From Streptomyces prunicolor NBRC 13075 (GTDB lineage: Bacteria; Actinomycetota; Actinomycetes; Streptomycetales; Streptomycetaceae), in the NCBI RefSeq assembly GCF_000367365.1, contig NZ_BARF01000031.1, forward strand, positions 186,001 to 250,000: a DNA stretch of 64,000 bases, given 5' to 3'. Both the position numbers and the translations under genes were made by a program. Shown piece after piece: positions 41,148 through 49,346 of this stretch. Under the pieces are notes generated by a model. The model worked only from the letters and a program-made list of their open reading frames with translations. It was not told the origin of the DNA and made no database searches. The stretch's first letter is position 1; every line of letters begins with the position of its first letter.

Positions 41148-42103
41148 CGGACCCCTCCGTCCGTACGACCCTGCCGCCGCCGTACGACCCGCAACGCGCC
41201 GCCCGCCACCAGTAGCGCCACCGCGAGGACGTACGCCGACGCGGCGCCGTAGCCCGCGGTGAACATCTGGAAGGCCTGCTGCCAGACGAAGTACACGATC
41301 ACCGTGGTCGAGCCCAACGGACCGCCCTTGGTCGTCACATAGATCAGGTCGAAGACCTGGAGCGAGGTGATGAACTGCCACAGCAGCAGGAAGACGGTGA
41401 CCGGGGTGAGCGCGGGCAGCGTCACATGGCGCAGCACCTGCGCCCGGCCGGCGCCGTCGATGCGGGCCGCCTCGACGAGTTCGGGCGGTACGTCCTGGAG
41501 CGCGGCCAGGTACACCACGACGCAGAAGCCGACCCCGCTCCACAGTGAGATCAGCACCAGCAGGTACAGCGCCTGGTCCGGGTCGGCGAGGAACCCCTGG
41601 GCGGAGATGCCGAGTTGGTGCAGCAGCGCGTTGGCGACGCCGAACTCCGGGTCGAGGATGAACGAGAACAGCACGCCCTGCGCGGTCGCCGACACCACGA
41701 ACGGGATGAACACCAGCGTGCGGTACAGGCCGATGAGCCGGATCCGGCGGTTGAGCGCCAACGCCAGCGCCAGGCCGCCGACCAGACTGAGCGGTACGTA
41801 CAGGGCCGCGTACAGCAGCGTATTGCCCACCGCAGTACGGAAGTTGGGGTCCTGGGCGAGGGCGCGGTAGTTGTCGAGGCCGACCCAGCGGCCGGGCGTG
41901 ACCAGGTCGTCCGCGCGGAACGACAGCAGCAGCGACCAGACGACGGGCACGACACTCAGCCCGAGGATCACCACCACCGACGGACCGATGAACGCCCAGG
42001 CGGTGGACCGCTCTTGACGGGCGCGACGGCGAGCGGCGCGGCGCGCGGCCCGGGCGGCGGCGGGCTGCGCGGGAAGGGTGAGGGCGCGGGGCAGTGTGGA
42101 CAT
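41144..42103 (-). CDS. Sugar ABC transporter permease 1
   Basis: 319 residues from the ATG at 42103, with GGGAGAC upstream. A basic N-terminus (AARRAARRRARQERS) is followed by six membrane helices, including AWAFIGPSVVVILGLSVVPV and NTLLYAALYVPLSLVGGLAL. VEAARIDGAGRAQVLRHVTL is the EAA loop. It is the MalF-type partner of the next gene. Confidence 0.93.
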   Translation of the reverse strand: MSTLPRALTLPAQPAAARAARRAARRRARQERSTAWAFIGPSVVVILGLSVVPVVWSLLLSFRADDLVTPGRWVGLDNYRALAQDPNFRTAVGNTLLYAALYVPLSLVGGLALALALNRRIRLIGLYRTLVFIPFVVSATAQGVLFSFILDPEFGVANALLHQLGISAQGFLADPDQALYLLVLISLWSGVGFCVVVYLAALQDVPPELVEAARIDGAGRAQVLRHVTLPALTPVTVFLLLWQFITSLQVFDLIYVTTKGGPLGSTTVIVYFVWQQAFQMFTAGYGAASAYVLAVALLVAGGALRVVRRRQGRTDGGVR

Positions 42104-42126
42104 CGGGGTCTCCCGGAAGGGGGAAG

Positions 42127-43422
42127 TCACCTGGGGATCAGCAGGGCCGCGTCGGCCTTGTCGGCGCAGGAACGGAGCGCCTTCTCGGGGGAGTCCCGGC
42201 CGAGCAGCACGGAGACGATCGCCTCGCCCAGCGCCTGCGAGATCTGCGGATACGCGGCGTGGACGGGCCGGACGCGCGCCGAGCGCAGGCTGTCGGTGAA
42301 GACGTCGAGCCCGACCGTACGGGCGCTGTGCTCCCGCCACTCCGGCCGTGCCGCGGTGCCCGTGCTCAGCGGCAGCCCGCCCGCCGAGATGTCCCAACGG
42401 ACGTCGTGGACGGGCGAGTTCATCCACTGCACGAACTCCACGGCCGCCCGGGAACGGGCCGAGCCGTTGTCGAAGACCGTCCAGGTGTCGGGGCCGGAGA
42501 TGGTGACCGCGTGCCCGCTGTACGTCGGCAGCGGCACGACCCCGTAGTCGATCTTCGCGGTGATGATGTCGGGCAACTGCCAGGGACCGGTGGCGACCAT
42601 GGCCATCCGGCTGTTGAGGAACACCTGGTAGAGCTGTTCGCTGCCGGGCTTGGTGTCGAGGTACGCGCTTTTGTCGTGGCCGAGTTGGGCGAGCGTCCGG
42701 AGTGCCCGTACGCCCTGGTCGGCGAAGCCGATGTGCTTGCCGTCCGGTGCGACGACCTCGCCGCCGAGATCCCACAGCATCGGCCACAGCCGCCACACCG
42801 TGTCCTCGTCGCCGACGGCCGGCCAGCCGGTGCCGAAGACGCCTCGGTCGTGGTCCGTCAACTGCCGTGCGGTGTCAGTGAATTGGTCCCAGTTCCAGCC
42901 GGGCTTCGGGTAGTCGAGCCCGGCCTGCCGGAACAGTTTCTTGTTGTAGACGACGGCCAGCGAGTCGAGCACCGCGGGCGCGGCCCGCACCCGGCCGTTG
43001 ACGGTGACCGCGTCCCGTACCGGCTTCCAGAACGTGTTCCACGGTGTCGGCCCGTCGCGCATCGCGGACGTCAGGTCGACGACGCGTGGGCTGCGCGCCA
43101 CGCTCGCCAGGTCGGAACCGAAGATGTAGGCGATGTCCGGGTAGGAGCCGGCGGCGAGCGCGGCGGTCACCTTCTGGAGCATCGCGTCGGCCAGCACCCC
43201 ACCGCCGCCCGGGTCCACGCGGATGGTGGGGTGGGTCCGGTTGAACTCGGCGACCAGCGCCTCCACCGCCTTGCGGCCGGTGTCGACCTGCCCGTGCCAC
43301 AGCTCCACGGTCACCCGGCCGTCCGCACCGACCCCGTCAGAGGCACCGCCCGCACAGCCACTCGCGGCACCGATGGCGGTGGCCCCGAGCAGCAGCCCAC
43401 GGCGTGACATCCCGTTCCTCAT
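42127..43422 (-). CDS. Sugar-binding lipoprotein of ABC transporter
   Basis: 431 residues from the ATG at 43422, with GAGGAGGCC upstream. The signal peptide RRGLLLGATAIGAASGCAGG has a lipobox (AASGC). VTVELWHGQVDTGRKAVEAL and VAEFNRTHPTIRVDPGGGG match extracellular solute-binding family 1, and SYPDIAYIFGSDLASVARSP and VATGPWQLPDI are typical inner regions. It captures an oligosaccharide at the cell surface. The gene is between a GH114 gene and the permeases in one operon. Confidence 0.93.
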   Translation of the reverse strand: MRNGMSRRGLLLGATAIGAASGCAGGASDGVGADGRVTVELWHGQVDTGRKAVEALVAEFNRTHPTIRVDPGGGGVLADAMLQKVTAALAAGSYPDIAYIFGSDLASVARSPRVVDLTSAMRDGPTPWNTFWKPVRDAVTVNGRVRAAPAVLDSLAVVYNKKLFRQAGLDYPKPGWNWDQFTDTARQLTDHDRGVFGTGWPAVGDEDTVWRLWPMLWDLGGEVVAPDGKHIGFADQGVRALRTLAQLGHDKSAYLDTKPGSEQLYQVFLNSRMAMVATGPWQLPDIITAKIDYGVVPLPTYSGHAVTISGPDTWTVFDNGSARSRAAVEFVQWMNSPVHDVRWDISAGGLPLSTGTAARPEWREHSARTVGLDVFTDSLRSARVRPVHAAYPQISQALGEAIVSVLLGRDSPEKALRSCADKADAALLIPR

Positions 43423-43432
43423 CACGGCCTCC

Positions 43433-44377
43433 TCACCGCACCTTGCGGACGTAGTCGGAGCTGCCTGGCGTCGACACGTCCACGTCCCGGCGCACGATGC
43501 TGAGCCTCCCGGCGAAGCCCGAACGGGCCTTGCGCAGACCGGAGTCGGAGTACTCGATGACGATGACCCGGTCGGCGAAGGCCTGGGCGTACTCCCCGCA
43601 CTCGTCGTACTCGGCGCACTCCTCCGCGATCGCGAAATCGAGCCCGGTCCGCTTTCTCAACCCGGCCAACTCCACCGTGTTCTTCTGGGCGATGGCGAGA
43701 CGGCGGGCGTGCGCGTGCCGGGAGAGCAGGGTGATGAAGGCGGTCGCGTCGTTCGCCGTCAGGAGGTCGTCGGAGCGGGTATAGCTGTCGTAGTTGTCGG
43801 GCTCGACGGCGTCGAAGCCCTTGGTCGCGCAGCCGTCGATCCACCGGTTCACCCGTGCCGCCACCCGTGCCCGCTTCGCCGCCGTACCGATGTCGAGCAG
43901 CGCTTCGCCCCAGTCCTCGTCGACGACCACCTCGCCGTCCGCGTCCCGCAGCAGCAGGTCGGCGGGCCAGGAGGCGCGCTCGTCCGGCTGGGCCTGGAAC
44001 GCGTTGACGTAGCAGATGTTGTAGAGGCCGGGCGCGGGCGCCGCCGTACGGTCGCGGCTGACGATCCTGACGCCGGTGGGTGGGGGATAGGCGCCGCCGA
44101 TCTGGTAGTCGAAGTCGGCGTGCAGCGGCGGGAGTTGGACCGTGCCGGGCGTCGAACGCGAGGCGCTCGCCGACGGGGTGGGGCGTTTCGACGTCCTGGG
44201 GCTCTTCGACGGTGCCGCGCGGGACGGGCTCTCCGAAGGCGCCGCGCGTGACGGCTGCTCCGGCGCCGAGCTGTTCGTGGTTCCGCAGGAGGTCAGTACC
44301 GCCGCGGTCGCGACGGCGCCGCTCAGGACAGCGGCCGTCCCGAGACCTCCGACGCGGGAGACACCCTTGACGGGCAT
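43433..44377 (-). CDS. GH114-type endo-alpha-1,4-polygalactosaminidase lipoprotein
   Basis: 314 residues from the ATG at 44377. A signal peptide with lipobox (TSCGT) is followed by a long Ser/Pro/Lys linker. The catalytic domain begins LPPLHADFDYQIGGAYPPPT and shows LYNICYVNAFQAQPDERASW, GCATKGFDAVEPDNYDSYTR and ARRLAIAQKNTVELAGLRKR, then AIAEECAEYDECGEYAQAF, a TM1410/GH114-like (beta/alpha)8 pattern. Known GH114 enzymes cut alpha-1,4-galactosamine polymers. The stop is 10 bases before the binding-protein start, so the gene is first in the ABC operon. It would release oligosaccharides for uptake. Confidence 0.85.
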   Translation of the reverse strand: MPVKGVSRVGGLGTAAVLSGAVATAAVLTSCGTTNSSAPEQPSRAAPSESPSRAAPSKSPRTSKRPTPSASASRSTPGTVQLPPLHADFDYQIGGAYPPPTGVRIVSRDRTAAPAPGLYNICYVNAFQAQPDERASWPADLLLRDADGEVVVDEDWGEALLDIGTAAKRARVAARVNRWIDGCATKGFDAVEPDNYDSYTRSDDLLTANDATAFITLLSRHAHARRLAIAQKNTVELAGLRKRTGLDFAIAEECAEYDECGEYAQAFADRVIVIEYSDSGLRKARSGFAGRLSIVRRDVDVSTPGSSDYVRKVR

Positions 44378-44568
44378 GTCCGCTCCATCAATCGCGGGTA
44401 CGACCCCGCCTCGGACCGGATGGAGCCGCGGTCCTGGCGACTGTGGCCGGGCTTGGAACCTGTCCGCTACCGGCTGGGCGCACCTCTGCGTACCGCGCCG
44501 CACGCGCGGGCACGTCCAGGATCAAAGCGCCCGGCCGGGCCGGCCGTCAAGGGTGCGCGCATATCCGC

Positions 44569-44590
44569 GACTTCGAGTGCTCACGAAGTC
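44569..44590. promoter_or_regulatory. GACTTCG/CGAAGTC palindrome before the aldo/keto reductase
   Basis: GACTTCG (44569-44575) and CGAAGTC (44584-44590) form a perfect 7-bp inverted repeat with an eight-base spacer, 45 bases before the reductase ATG and in the divergent space with the GH114 operon. It is an operator candidate. Confidence 0.45.
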
Positions 44591-44635
44591 GTACGCTCCG
44601 AAGCGGTACCGAACTCGAAGGCAGGAGCAGCAACG

Positions 44636-45607
44636 ATGCAGTACGTGAAGCTCGGTTCGACCGGCCTGGACGTCTCGCGGATCTCTCTGGGCTGCATGAC
44701 CTACGGCCTCCCGGACCGCGGCACCCACGAGTGGACCCTCGACGAGGAGGCGTCGCGCCCGCTGATCCGGCAGGCGCTGGAGGCCGGGATCAACTTCCTC
44801 GACACGGCGAACGTCTACTCCGACGGCACCAGCGAGGAGATCACCGGCCGGGCGCTGAAGGACTTCGCCCGCCGTGACGAGGTCGTCCTCGCGACGAAGG
44901 TGCACGGCCGGATGCATGACGGGCCGAACGGCAGCGGCCTGTCCCGCAAGGCGATCATGACGGAGATCGACCACAGTCTCGAACGGCTCGGCACCGACTA
45001 CGTCGACCTCTACCAGATCCACCGCGCCGACCCGCACACCCCGGTCGAGGAGACGATGGAGGCGCTGCACGACCTGGTGAAGGCGGGCAAGGTCCGCTAC
45101 ATCGGGGCGAGTTCGATGTACGCGTGGCAGTTCGCCAAGCACCAGCACGTTGCCGAGCGGCACGGCTGGACCAAGTTCGTGTCCATGCAGAACCACTACA
45201 ACCTCCTCTACCGCGAGGAGGAGCGCGAGATGCTGCCGCTCTGCGCGGACCAGGGCGTGGGCGTGCTGCCCTGGAGCCCGCTGGCGCGCGGCCGACTCAC
45301 CCGGGACTGGGGCACCACCACCGAGCGCAGCAGCACCGACAACTTCGGCAACCGTCTCTACCAGGACGGTGACCGCGCCATCGTCGAGGCGGTCACCAGG
45401 ATCGCCGGCGACCGGGGCGTCCCGCGTGCCCAGGTCGCCCTGGCCTGGCTGCTGCACCAGAGCACGGTGGCCGCACCGATCGTCGGCGCGGGCAAGCCGC
45501 AGCACATCGAGGATGCCGTGGCCGCCGTCGAACTGGAGCTGAGCGACAAGGAGTTGGAGGAGCTGGAGCAGCCCTACGCTCCGCACGCGATCAGCGGGCA
45601 TTCCTGA
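44636..45607 (+). CDS. Aldo/keto reductase
   Basis: 323 residues from the ATG at 44636. The AKR catalytic parts are present: INFLDTANVYSDGTSEEITG (D and Y of the tetrad), VVLATKVHGRMHDGPNG (K) and VDLYQIHRADPHTPVEETME (H). SPLARGRLTRDWG and GAGKPQHIEDAVAAVELELS complete the NADPH site. It resembles the YajO/AKR11-type group. It reduces an aldehyde or ketone; the substrate is unknown. It is divergent from the GH114 operon. Confidence 0.93.
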   Translation: MQYVKLGSTGLDVSRISLGCMTYGLPDRGTHEWTLDEEASRPLIRQALEAGINFLDTANVYSDGTSEEITGRALKDFARRDEVVLATKVHGRMHDGPNGSGLSRKAIMTEIDHSLERLGTDYVDLYQIHRADPHTPVEETMEALHDLVKAGKVRYIGASSMYAWQFAKHQHVAERHGWTKFVSMQNHYNLLYREEEREMLPLCADQGVGVLPWSPLARGRLTRDWGTTTERSSTDNFGNRLYQDGDRAIVEAVTRIAGDRGVPRAQVALAWLLHQSTVAAPIVGAGKPQHIEDAVAAVELELSDKELEELEQPYAPHAISGHS

Positions 45608-45684
45608 CGCATCACCAACAGGGCTTGCTCCAGGTCTGCTGACACAGCTCAATAGCGCCTGCTCCAGGCACTCTTGACGCTCCG

Positions 45685-46464
45685 TCAGTGCGGGCCGTGC
45701 GGTGCGAACTCCGTGCCGCACGGTCCCGCCCCGGCGCTCTGCGCCAGCGGCACCCGCTCGCCACTCATGGAGATCGTCCGGTAGAAACTCCCGATGTGAT
45801 CCGCCGAGCGGCCCACGTAGTGCCCGATGAACGAACGGCGGAAGCGGTCCGCGCTGCGATTGGGCTGCGAGCCGTGCACCAGGCTGCCGTTGAAGAACAG
45901 GACGTCGCCGGGCGCCATGTCGACCGGTACGGGCGTGAGCCCCGGCGGCGGTGGCACGTACTCGCGCGCGAAGGACACCCCGGGATCCGCTTCCTCCGGG
46001 CAGAACACGTCCGTGCGATGGGTGCCGGGCACGACCTCCAGGCCGCCGTTGTCCCGGTCGATCTCGTCGCAGGCGATCCACGCGGCCACACAGGTGCCCG
46101 GCTCGGCCCGCAGATAGAAGTTGTCCTGGTGCAGGGCCTGGCCCCGCGCCCCCGGCGGCTTGAAGTAGAACATGCTCTGCGCGGCCAGTACTTCCTCGCC
46201 GAACAGGGTCTCCAGGACGCTCCGCAGGCGCGGGTCCAGGAGGAAACGCAGGGCGAGTTGGCTGATCTCGTGCGGGTGCATCACCCTCGGGTGGGTCCGG
46301 AGGGGATCGTCGGAGACGCGCGGTTCGAAGTGCCCGGGCACCGGACCGGCCGCGTGCAGCGCCGTGAACTCCGCGCAGAGCCGGTCGATTTCGTCGTACC
46401 CGAACAATCCGCGCGCGATCGTGTACCCGTCCTCCGCGAACGCGCCGAAGTCCGTGGCCGTCAT
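45685..46464 (-). CDS. Phytanoyl-CoA dioxygenase (PhyH) family protein
   Basis: 259 residues from the ATG at 46464, with GAGGAGGTCCC upstream. LHQDNFYLRAEPGTCVAAWI contains the HxD iron ligands, and SLVHGSQPNRSADRFRRSFI contains the distal histidine and the 2-oxoglutarate arginine. EVVPGTHRTDVFCPEEADPG is also typical. The enzyme hydroxylates a small substrate with Fe(II) and 2-oxoglutarate. A TGTGGTG/CACCACA palindrome lies just upstream. Confidence 0.9.
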   Translation of the reverse strand: MTATDFGAFAEDGYTIARGLFGYDEIDRLCAEFTALHAAGPVPGHFEPRVSDDPLRTHPRVMHPHEISQLALRFLLDPRLRSVLETLFGEEVLAAQSMFYFKPPGARGQALHQDNFYLRAEPGTCVAAWIACDEIDRDNGGLEVVPGTHRTDVFCPEEADPGVSFAREYVPPPPGLTPVPVDMAPGDVLFFNGSLVHGSQPNRSADRFRRSFIGHYVGRSADHIGSFYRTISMSGERVPLAQSAGAGPCGTEFAPHGPH

Positions 46465-47041
46465 ACGGGACCTCCTCGGTGTGGTGTCACCACCACAGTG
46501 CCAGGCGGCCGGACGCCCGCCTATTGGTTCCGCGCGAACTCCCCGATCGGTGCTGGTGGGGAAGTCGTCAACTCCCGTGACGCCAGTGCCCCGTCCGGCA
46601 ATGGGCCGGGCGGCCGGAACATGACCTGGGAAAACCGGAAGAAGGGCCGTCCCCAGAGGTGACACGTGAGGTGTGGCGAGCGCTCCCGGCCAATGGTTTC
46701 TGGATTTCCGGTGTGGATACCGTGGCAATCCCATAACGGACCCGATTGACGAATCGTCAAAATGCGGGGACCCGAACGCAATGCACAAAACGGAGGCAGA
46801 CCTTGTTCCGCCTCGCTGACCTGTGCAAAGGTGTGCCTGTCGGCGCGCGGGCACATAGATGATTCCCCTCCGCGCGCTCGAGGCCGCTCCCGTACGTCAC
46901 CCCCCTTGCTTCAAAAGAGCTGCCCCAGGCGGACGTTCGGGATGCCATCAATCGGACGGGTGGACTTTGTCGACCTGTCGACGGGGTCACATACCCGCCG
47001 GTATGGGCCGAATTCCGCGTTTCACCTGGAGGAATGCAGCC
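46465..47041. other. Regulatory gap before the ricin-domain gene
   Basis: 577 bases without a clear gene. TGTGGTG and CACCACA (46480-46486, 46491-46497) form a palindrome directly before the PhyH start. TTGACG AAT CGTCAA (46746-46760) is a second palindrome, and TGTGCC/GGCACA a third near 46,833-46,855. A 61-codon extension of the ricin-domain frame is open upstream, but its start is not supported. Confidence 0.55.
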
Positions 47042-48835
47042 GTGAAGGACGCAGGTCCCTCGAATTCCCCGACTTCCGCTCACCACTTCGAAGTGACCGA
47101 CGAGCAGCTCAGCGCCGAGCTGAAGAAGTGGACGGGGACGACGCCCGCGCTGCAACCCGTCGGCGAACTGCTGGACCGGCACTGGGAAGCGGCCTTCGCC
47201 TATGCGCGGCTGTGCACCGACGGATCGCACCACGCCGGAATGCTCACCACGGCCGCTTTCACCCGGCTCTTCGGGGAATCCCTGCGGCAGTCCGGACCGA
47301 CCGCGGCCTGGCGTCCCCAGGTGCTGGTCACCGTCCGCCGTATCGCCACGGAATGGGTCGCCGACCACCGGCAGGAAATGCTCCACCCCGATCTGCGCTG
47401 GGAGAACGGCGAGATCGACCGCGTCGCGGCCCGGATGCTGCCCGTGCCCGAACGACGCCTGCTCTCCCGGTCGTTCCAGCGGCTGCCCCAGGCGGCCCGC
47501 ACACTGCTCTGGCACATCGAGGTCGAGTCCGAGCCCTATGCGATACCCGCCGGACTGCTGGGCCTGGACGAAGAGGGCGCCGACGTCGAACTCGGGCGTG
47601 CCCGCGGCCGGTTGCGCGAGGAGTGCCTCCAGGTCCACCGCGAACTCGCCCAGGACGACGAGTGCATGCGGTACATCCGGCTGCTGGACGTCACCTTCCG
47701 GCGCGGCGGCGCGGAGGTCGACCCGGACCTCGCCATGCACCTCAGCGTCTGCAAGCACTGCCGGTACACCGCCGACCAGTTGAACCAGTTCAACGCCGGG
47801 CTCGGCATCGCGCTGGCCGAAGCGGTGCTCGGCTGGGGGGCGCGGGCCTATCTGGAGGTCAGGGCCGGCAGCCGCGCGCTGCCCGCCGAGGTGCCGTCCG
47901 CCTCGACCGAACTCGCGGTGCACCCCGGCCCGCGGCGCGGCGAACTGAGATCGGCCCACAAGGCGGCCCGCCGCGTCCGCCGCCGCAACCTCGCCGTCGC
48001 CGTACTGACCGTGAGCGGACTGGTCGTCCTCCCGCTCGTCCTGTGGTCGATCGGCGGCTCCGGCGGCGACAAGACCACGACCGAGAACCAGGCCGCCGGC
48101 GCCTCCGGCACGGGCAAGGAATCCGCCGACCCGTCCTGGGCCAGCAAGAACGACACCACCCAGGGCACGCTCAGCGGCCGGCTGCACAACGTCGAGTCCG
48201 GCCTGTGCATCGGCGTCGCCGGCAACAAGCCCCTCAAGGGCACCGAGGCCGAACTGCAGACCTGCTCCTCGGCGGCCGGCCAGCAGTGGTCGTACGAGAC
48301 GGACGGCAAGCTGCGCAGCACCGCCGACCCCGGCCTGTGCCTCGACTCGCACCTCGCCTTCGAGGTACAACTCGCCCCCTGCACGGGCACGTCCTCGGCG
48401 ACCGCGAAGAACATCCGCTACGACTTCACGCTCCAGGGCATCCTCGTCCCGCGCTGGAACCAGGACCTGGCCCTGGCCCCCGCCTCCACCGACGGCGGCG
48501 GCGCGCTCGTCCTGAAGACGCGGGCGGACGGCTCGACCCAGCGCTGGGTCTTCGACACCTCGAAGGCCGACCCGCAGATGCAGGTCGTCAACTGGGACAC
48601 CGACTCCACCGACGCGCCGAGCGCGACACCGAAGAAGGCCGCCCCGACGCCCTCGAAGACCCCGACGGCCACGCCCACCCCGACCGCGTCGACCCCGCAG
48701 TCCACACCGACGACGTCGCCCCCGACCACGGACTACTGCGACGCCTACCCGTCGTACTGCGAGGGGAACGGTCAGAACGACGGAGGCTGGTCCGGCGGCG
48801 GATACGGCGGCGGTGGCGGGCACCGCGGCCACTGA
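47042..48835 (+). CDS. Membrane protein with zinc finger and ricin-type lectin domain
   Basis: 597 residues from a GTG at 47042, chosen because GGAGGA lies eight bases upstream. The N-terminal 150 residues look like sigma-factor-type helices (VTDEQLSAELKKWTGTTPAL; LPQAARTLLWHIEVESEPYA). HLSVCKHCRYTADQL is an anti-sigma-type zinc finger. A basic stop-transfer RRVRRRN precedes a membrane helix LAVAVLTVSGLVVLPLVLWS. Outside, a ricin B/QxW-type domain (GLCIGVAGNKPLKGTEAELQ, SSAAGQQWSY, STADPGLCLDSHL) is followed by a Thr/Pro stalk and a Gly-rich end. A sensor linking an extracellular glycan to sigma control is plausible, but not shown. Confidence 0.78.
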   Translation: MKDAGPSNSPTSAHHFEVTDEQLSAELKKWTGTTPALQPVGELLDRHWEAAFAYARLCTDGSHHAGMLTTAAFTRLFGESLRQSGPTAAWRPQVLVTVRRIATEWVADHRQEMLHPDLRWENGEIDRVAARMLPVPERRLLSRSFQRLPQAARTLLWHIEVESEPYAIPAGLLGLDEEGADVELGRARGRLREECLQVHRELAQDDECMRYIRLLDVTFRRGGAEVDPDLAMHLSVCKHCRYTADQLNQFNAGLGIALAEAVLGWGARAYLEVRAGSRALPAEVPSASTELAVHPGPRRGELRSAHKAARRVRRRNLAVAVLTVSGLVVLPLVLWSIGGSGGDKTTTENQAAGASGTGKESADPSWASKNDTTQGTLSGRLHNVESGLCIGVAGNKPLKGTEAELQTCSSAAGQQWSYETDGKLRSTADPGLCLDSHLAFEVQLAPCTGTSSATAKNIRYDFTLQGILVPRWNQDLALAPASTDGGGALVLKTRADGSTQRWVFDTSKADPQMQVVNWDTDSTDAPSATPKKAAPTPSKTPTATPTPTASTPQSTPTTSPPTTDYCDAYPSYCEGNGQNDGGWSGGGYGGGGGHRGH

Positions 48836-48838
48836 CCC

Positions 48839-49330
48839 TCAGTGGTGGTGCGGCGGTGGCGGCGGCAGGGTCGAGATGCCCGGCGCCGCCTCCGGCCACA
48901 CCAGCAGCACCGGACAGGGCGCGTGATCGACGGCGAACCGTACGGCGGGCCCGAGACTGTGCGGGCCGAGCCGGGCCCGGTCGCCGTCGCGGGCCAGCAC
49001 CAGCAGATCGGCGTCCCCGGCGGCGGCCACCACCTCGCGCTCGACCCGCCCGGCCCGCTCCGTCCGGACGCACGGCCGCCCCAGCCGCTCGGCCGCCGTC
49101 TCCAGCAGCTCCGCCGCGGACGTACTGCCGAGATCCTCCAGCCGGGTCCCGGGATCGCGCTTCGGACCACCCCGGCCGAGCAGCCCGGCGAACGCCCCGT
49201 GCGCGACCTCGGGCACATCCGGCCCGCTCACATGCAGCAGCACCACCTCGTCCGCCTCCGGCGCATGCGTCCGTACGGCGTCCACGCAGGCGGGCCAGGT
49301 GCCCTCGACCAGCCAGGCGATCACACGCAT
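48839..49330 (-). CDS. Universal stress protein (UspA family)
   Basis: 163 residues. MRVIAWLVEGTWPACVDAVR, then ADEVVLLHVSGPDVPEVAHG and VVAAAGDADLLVLARDGDRA, with GPHSLGPAVRFAVDHAPCPV and LLVWPE, is a single Usp domain with a C-terminal proline/histidine tail (LPPPPPPHHH). The ATP-binding G-x2-G-x9-G pattern is only partly conserved (ARDGDRARLGPHSLG). Such proteins act under stress. The tail might bind metal. Confidence 0.85.
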   Translation of the reverse strand: MRVIAWLVEGTWPACVDAVRTHAPEADEVVLLHVSGPDVPEVAHGAFAGLLGRGGPKRDPGTRLEDLGSTSAAELLETAAERLGRPCVRTERAGRVEREVVAAAGDADLLVLARDGDRARLGPHSLGPAVRFAVDHAPCPVLLVWPEAAPGISTLPPPPPHHH

Positions 49331-49346
49331 TCGGTCTCCCTCGGTG

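Noticed and set aside
46859..47041. Upstream 61-codon extension of the ricin-domain gene
   Set aside because: The start at 46859 has no ribosome site and the extension contains no conserved-looking sequence, while the GTG at 47042 has GGAGGA at the right distance.
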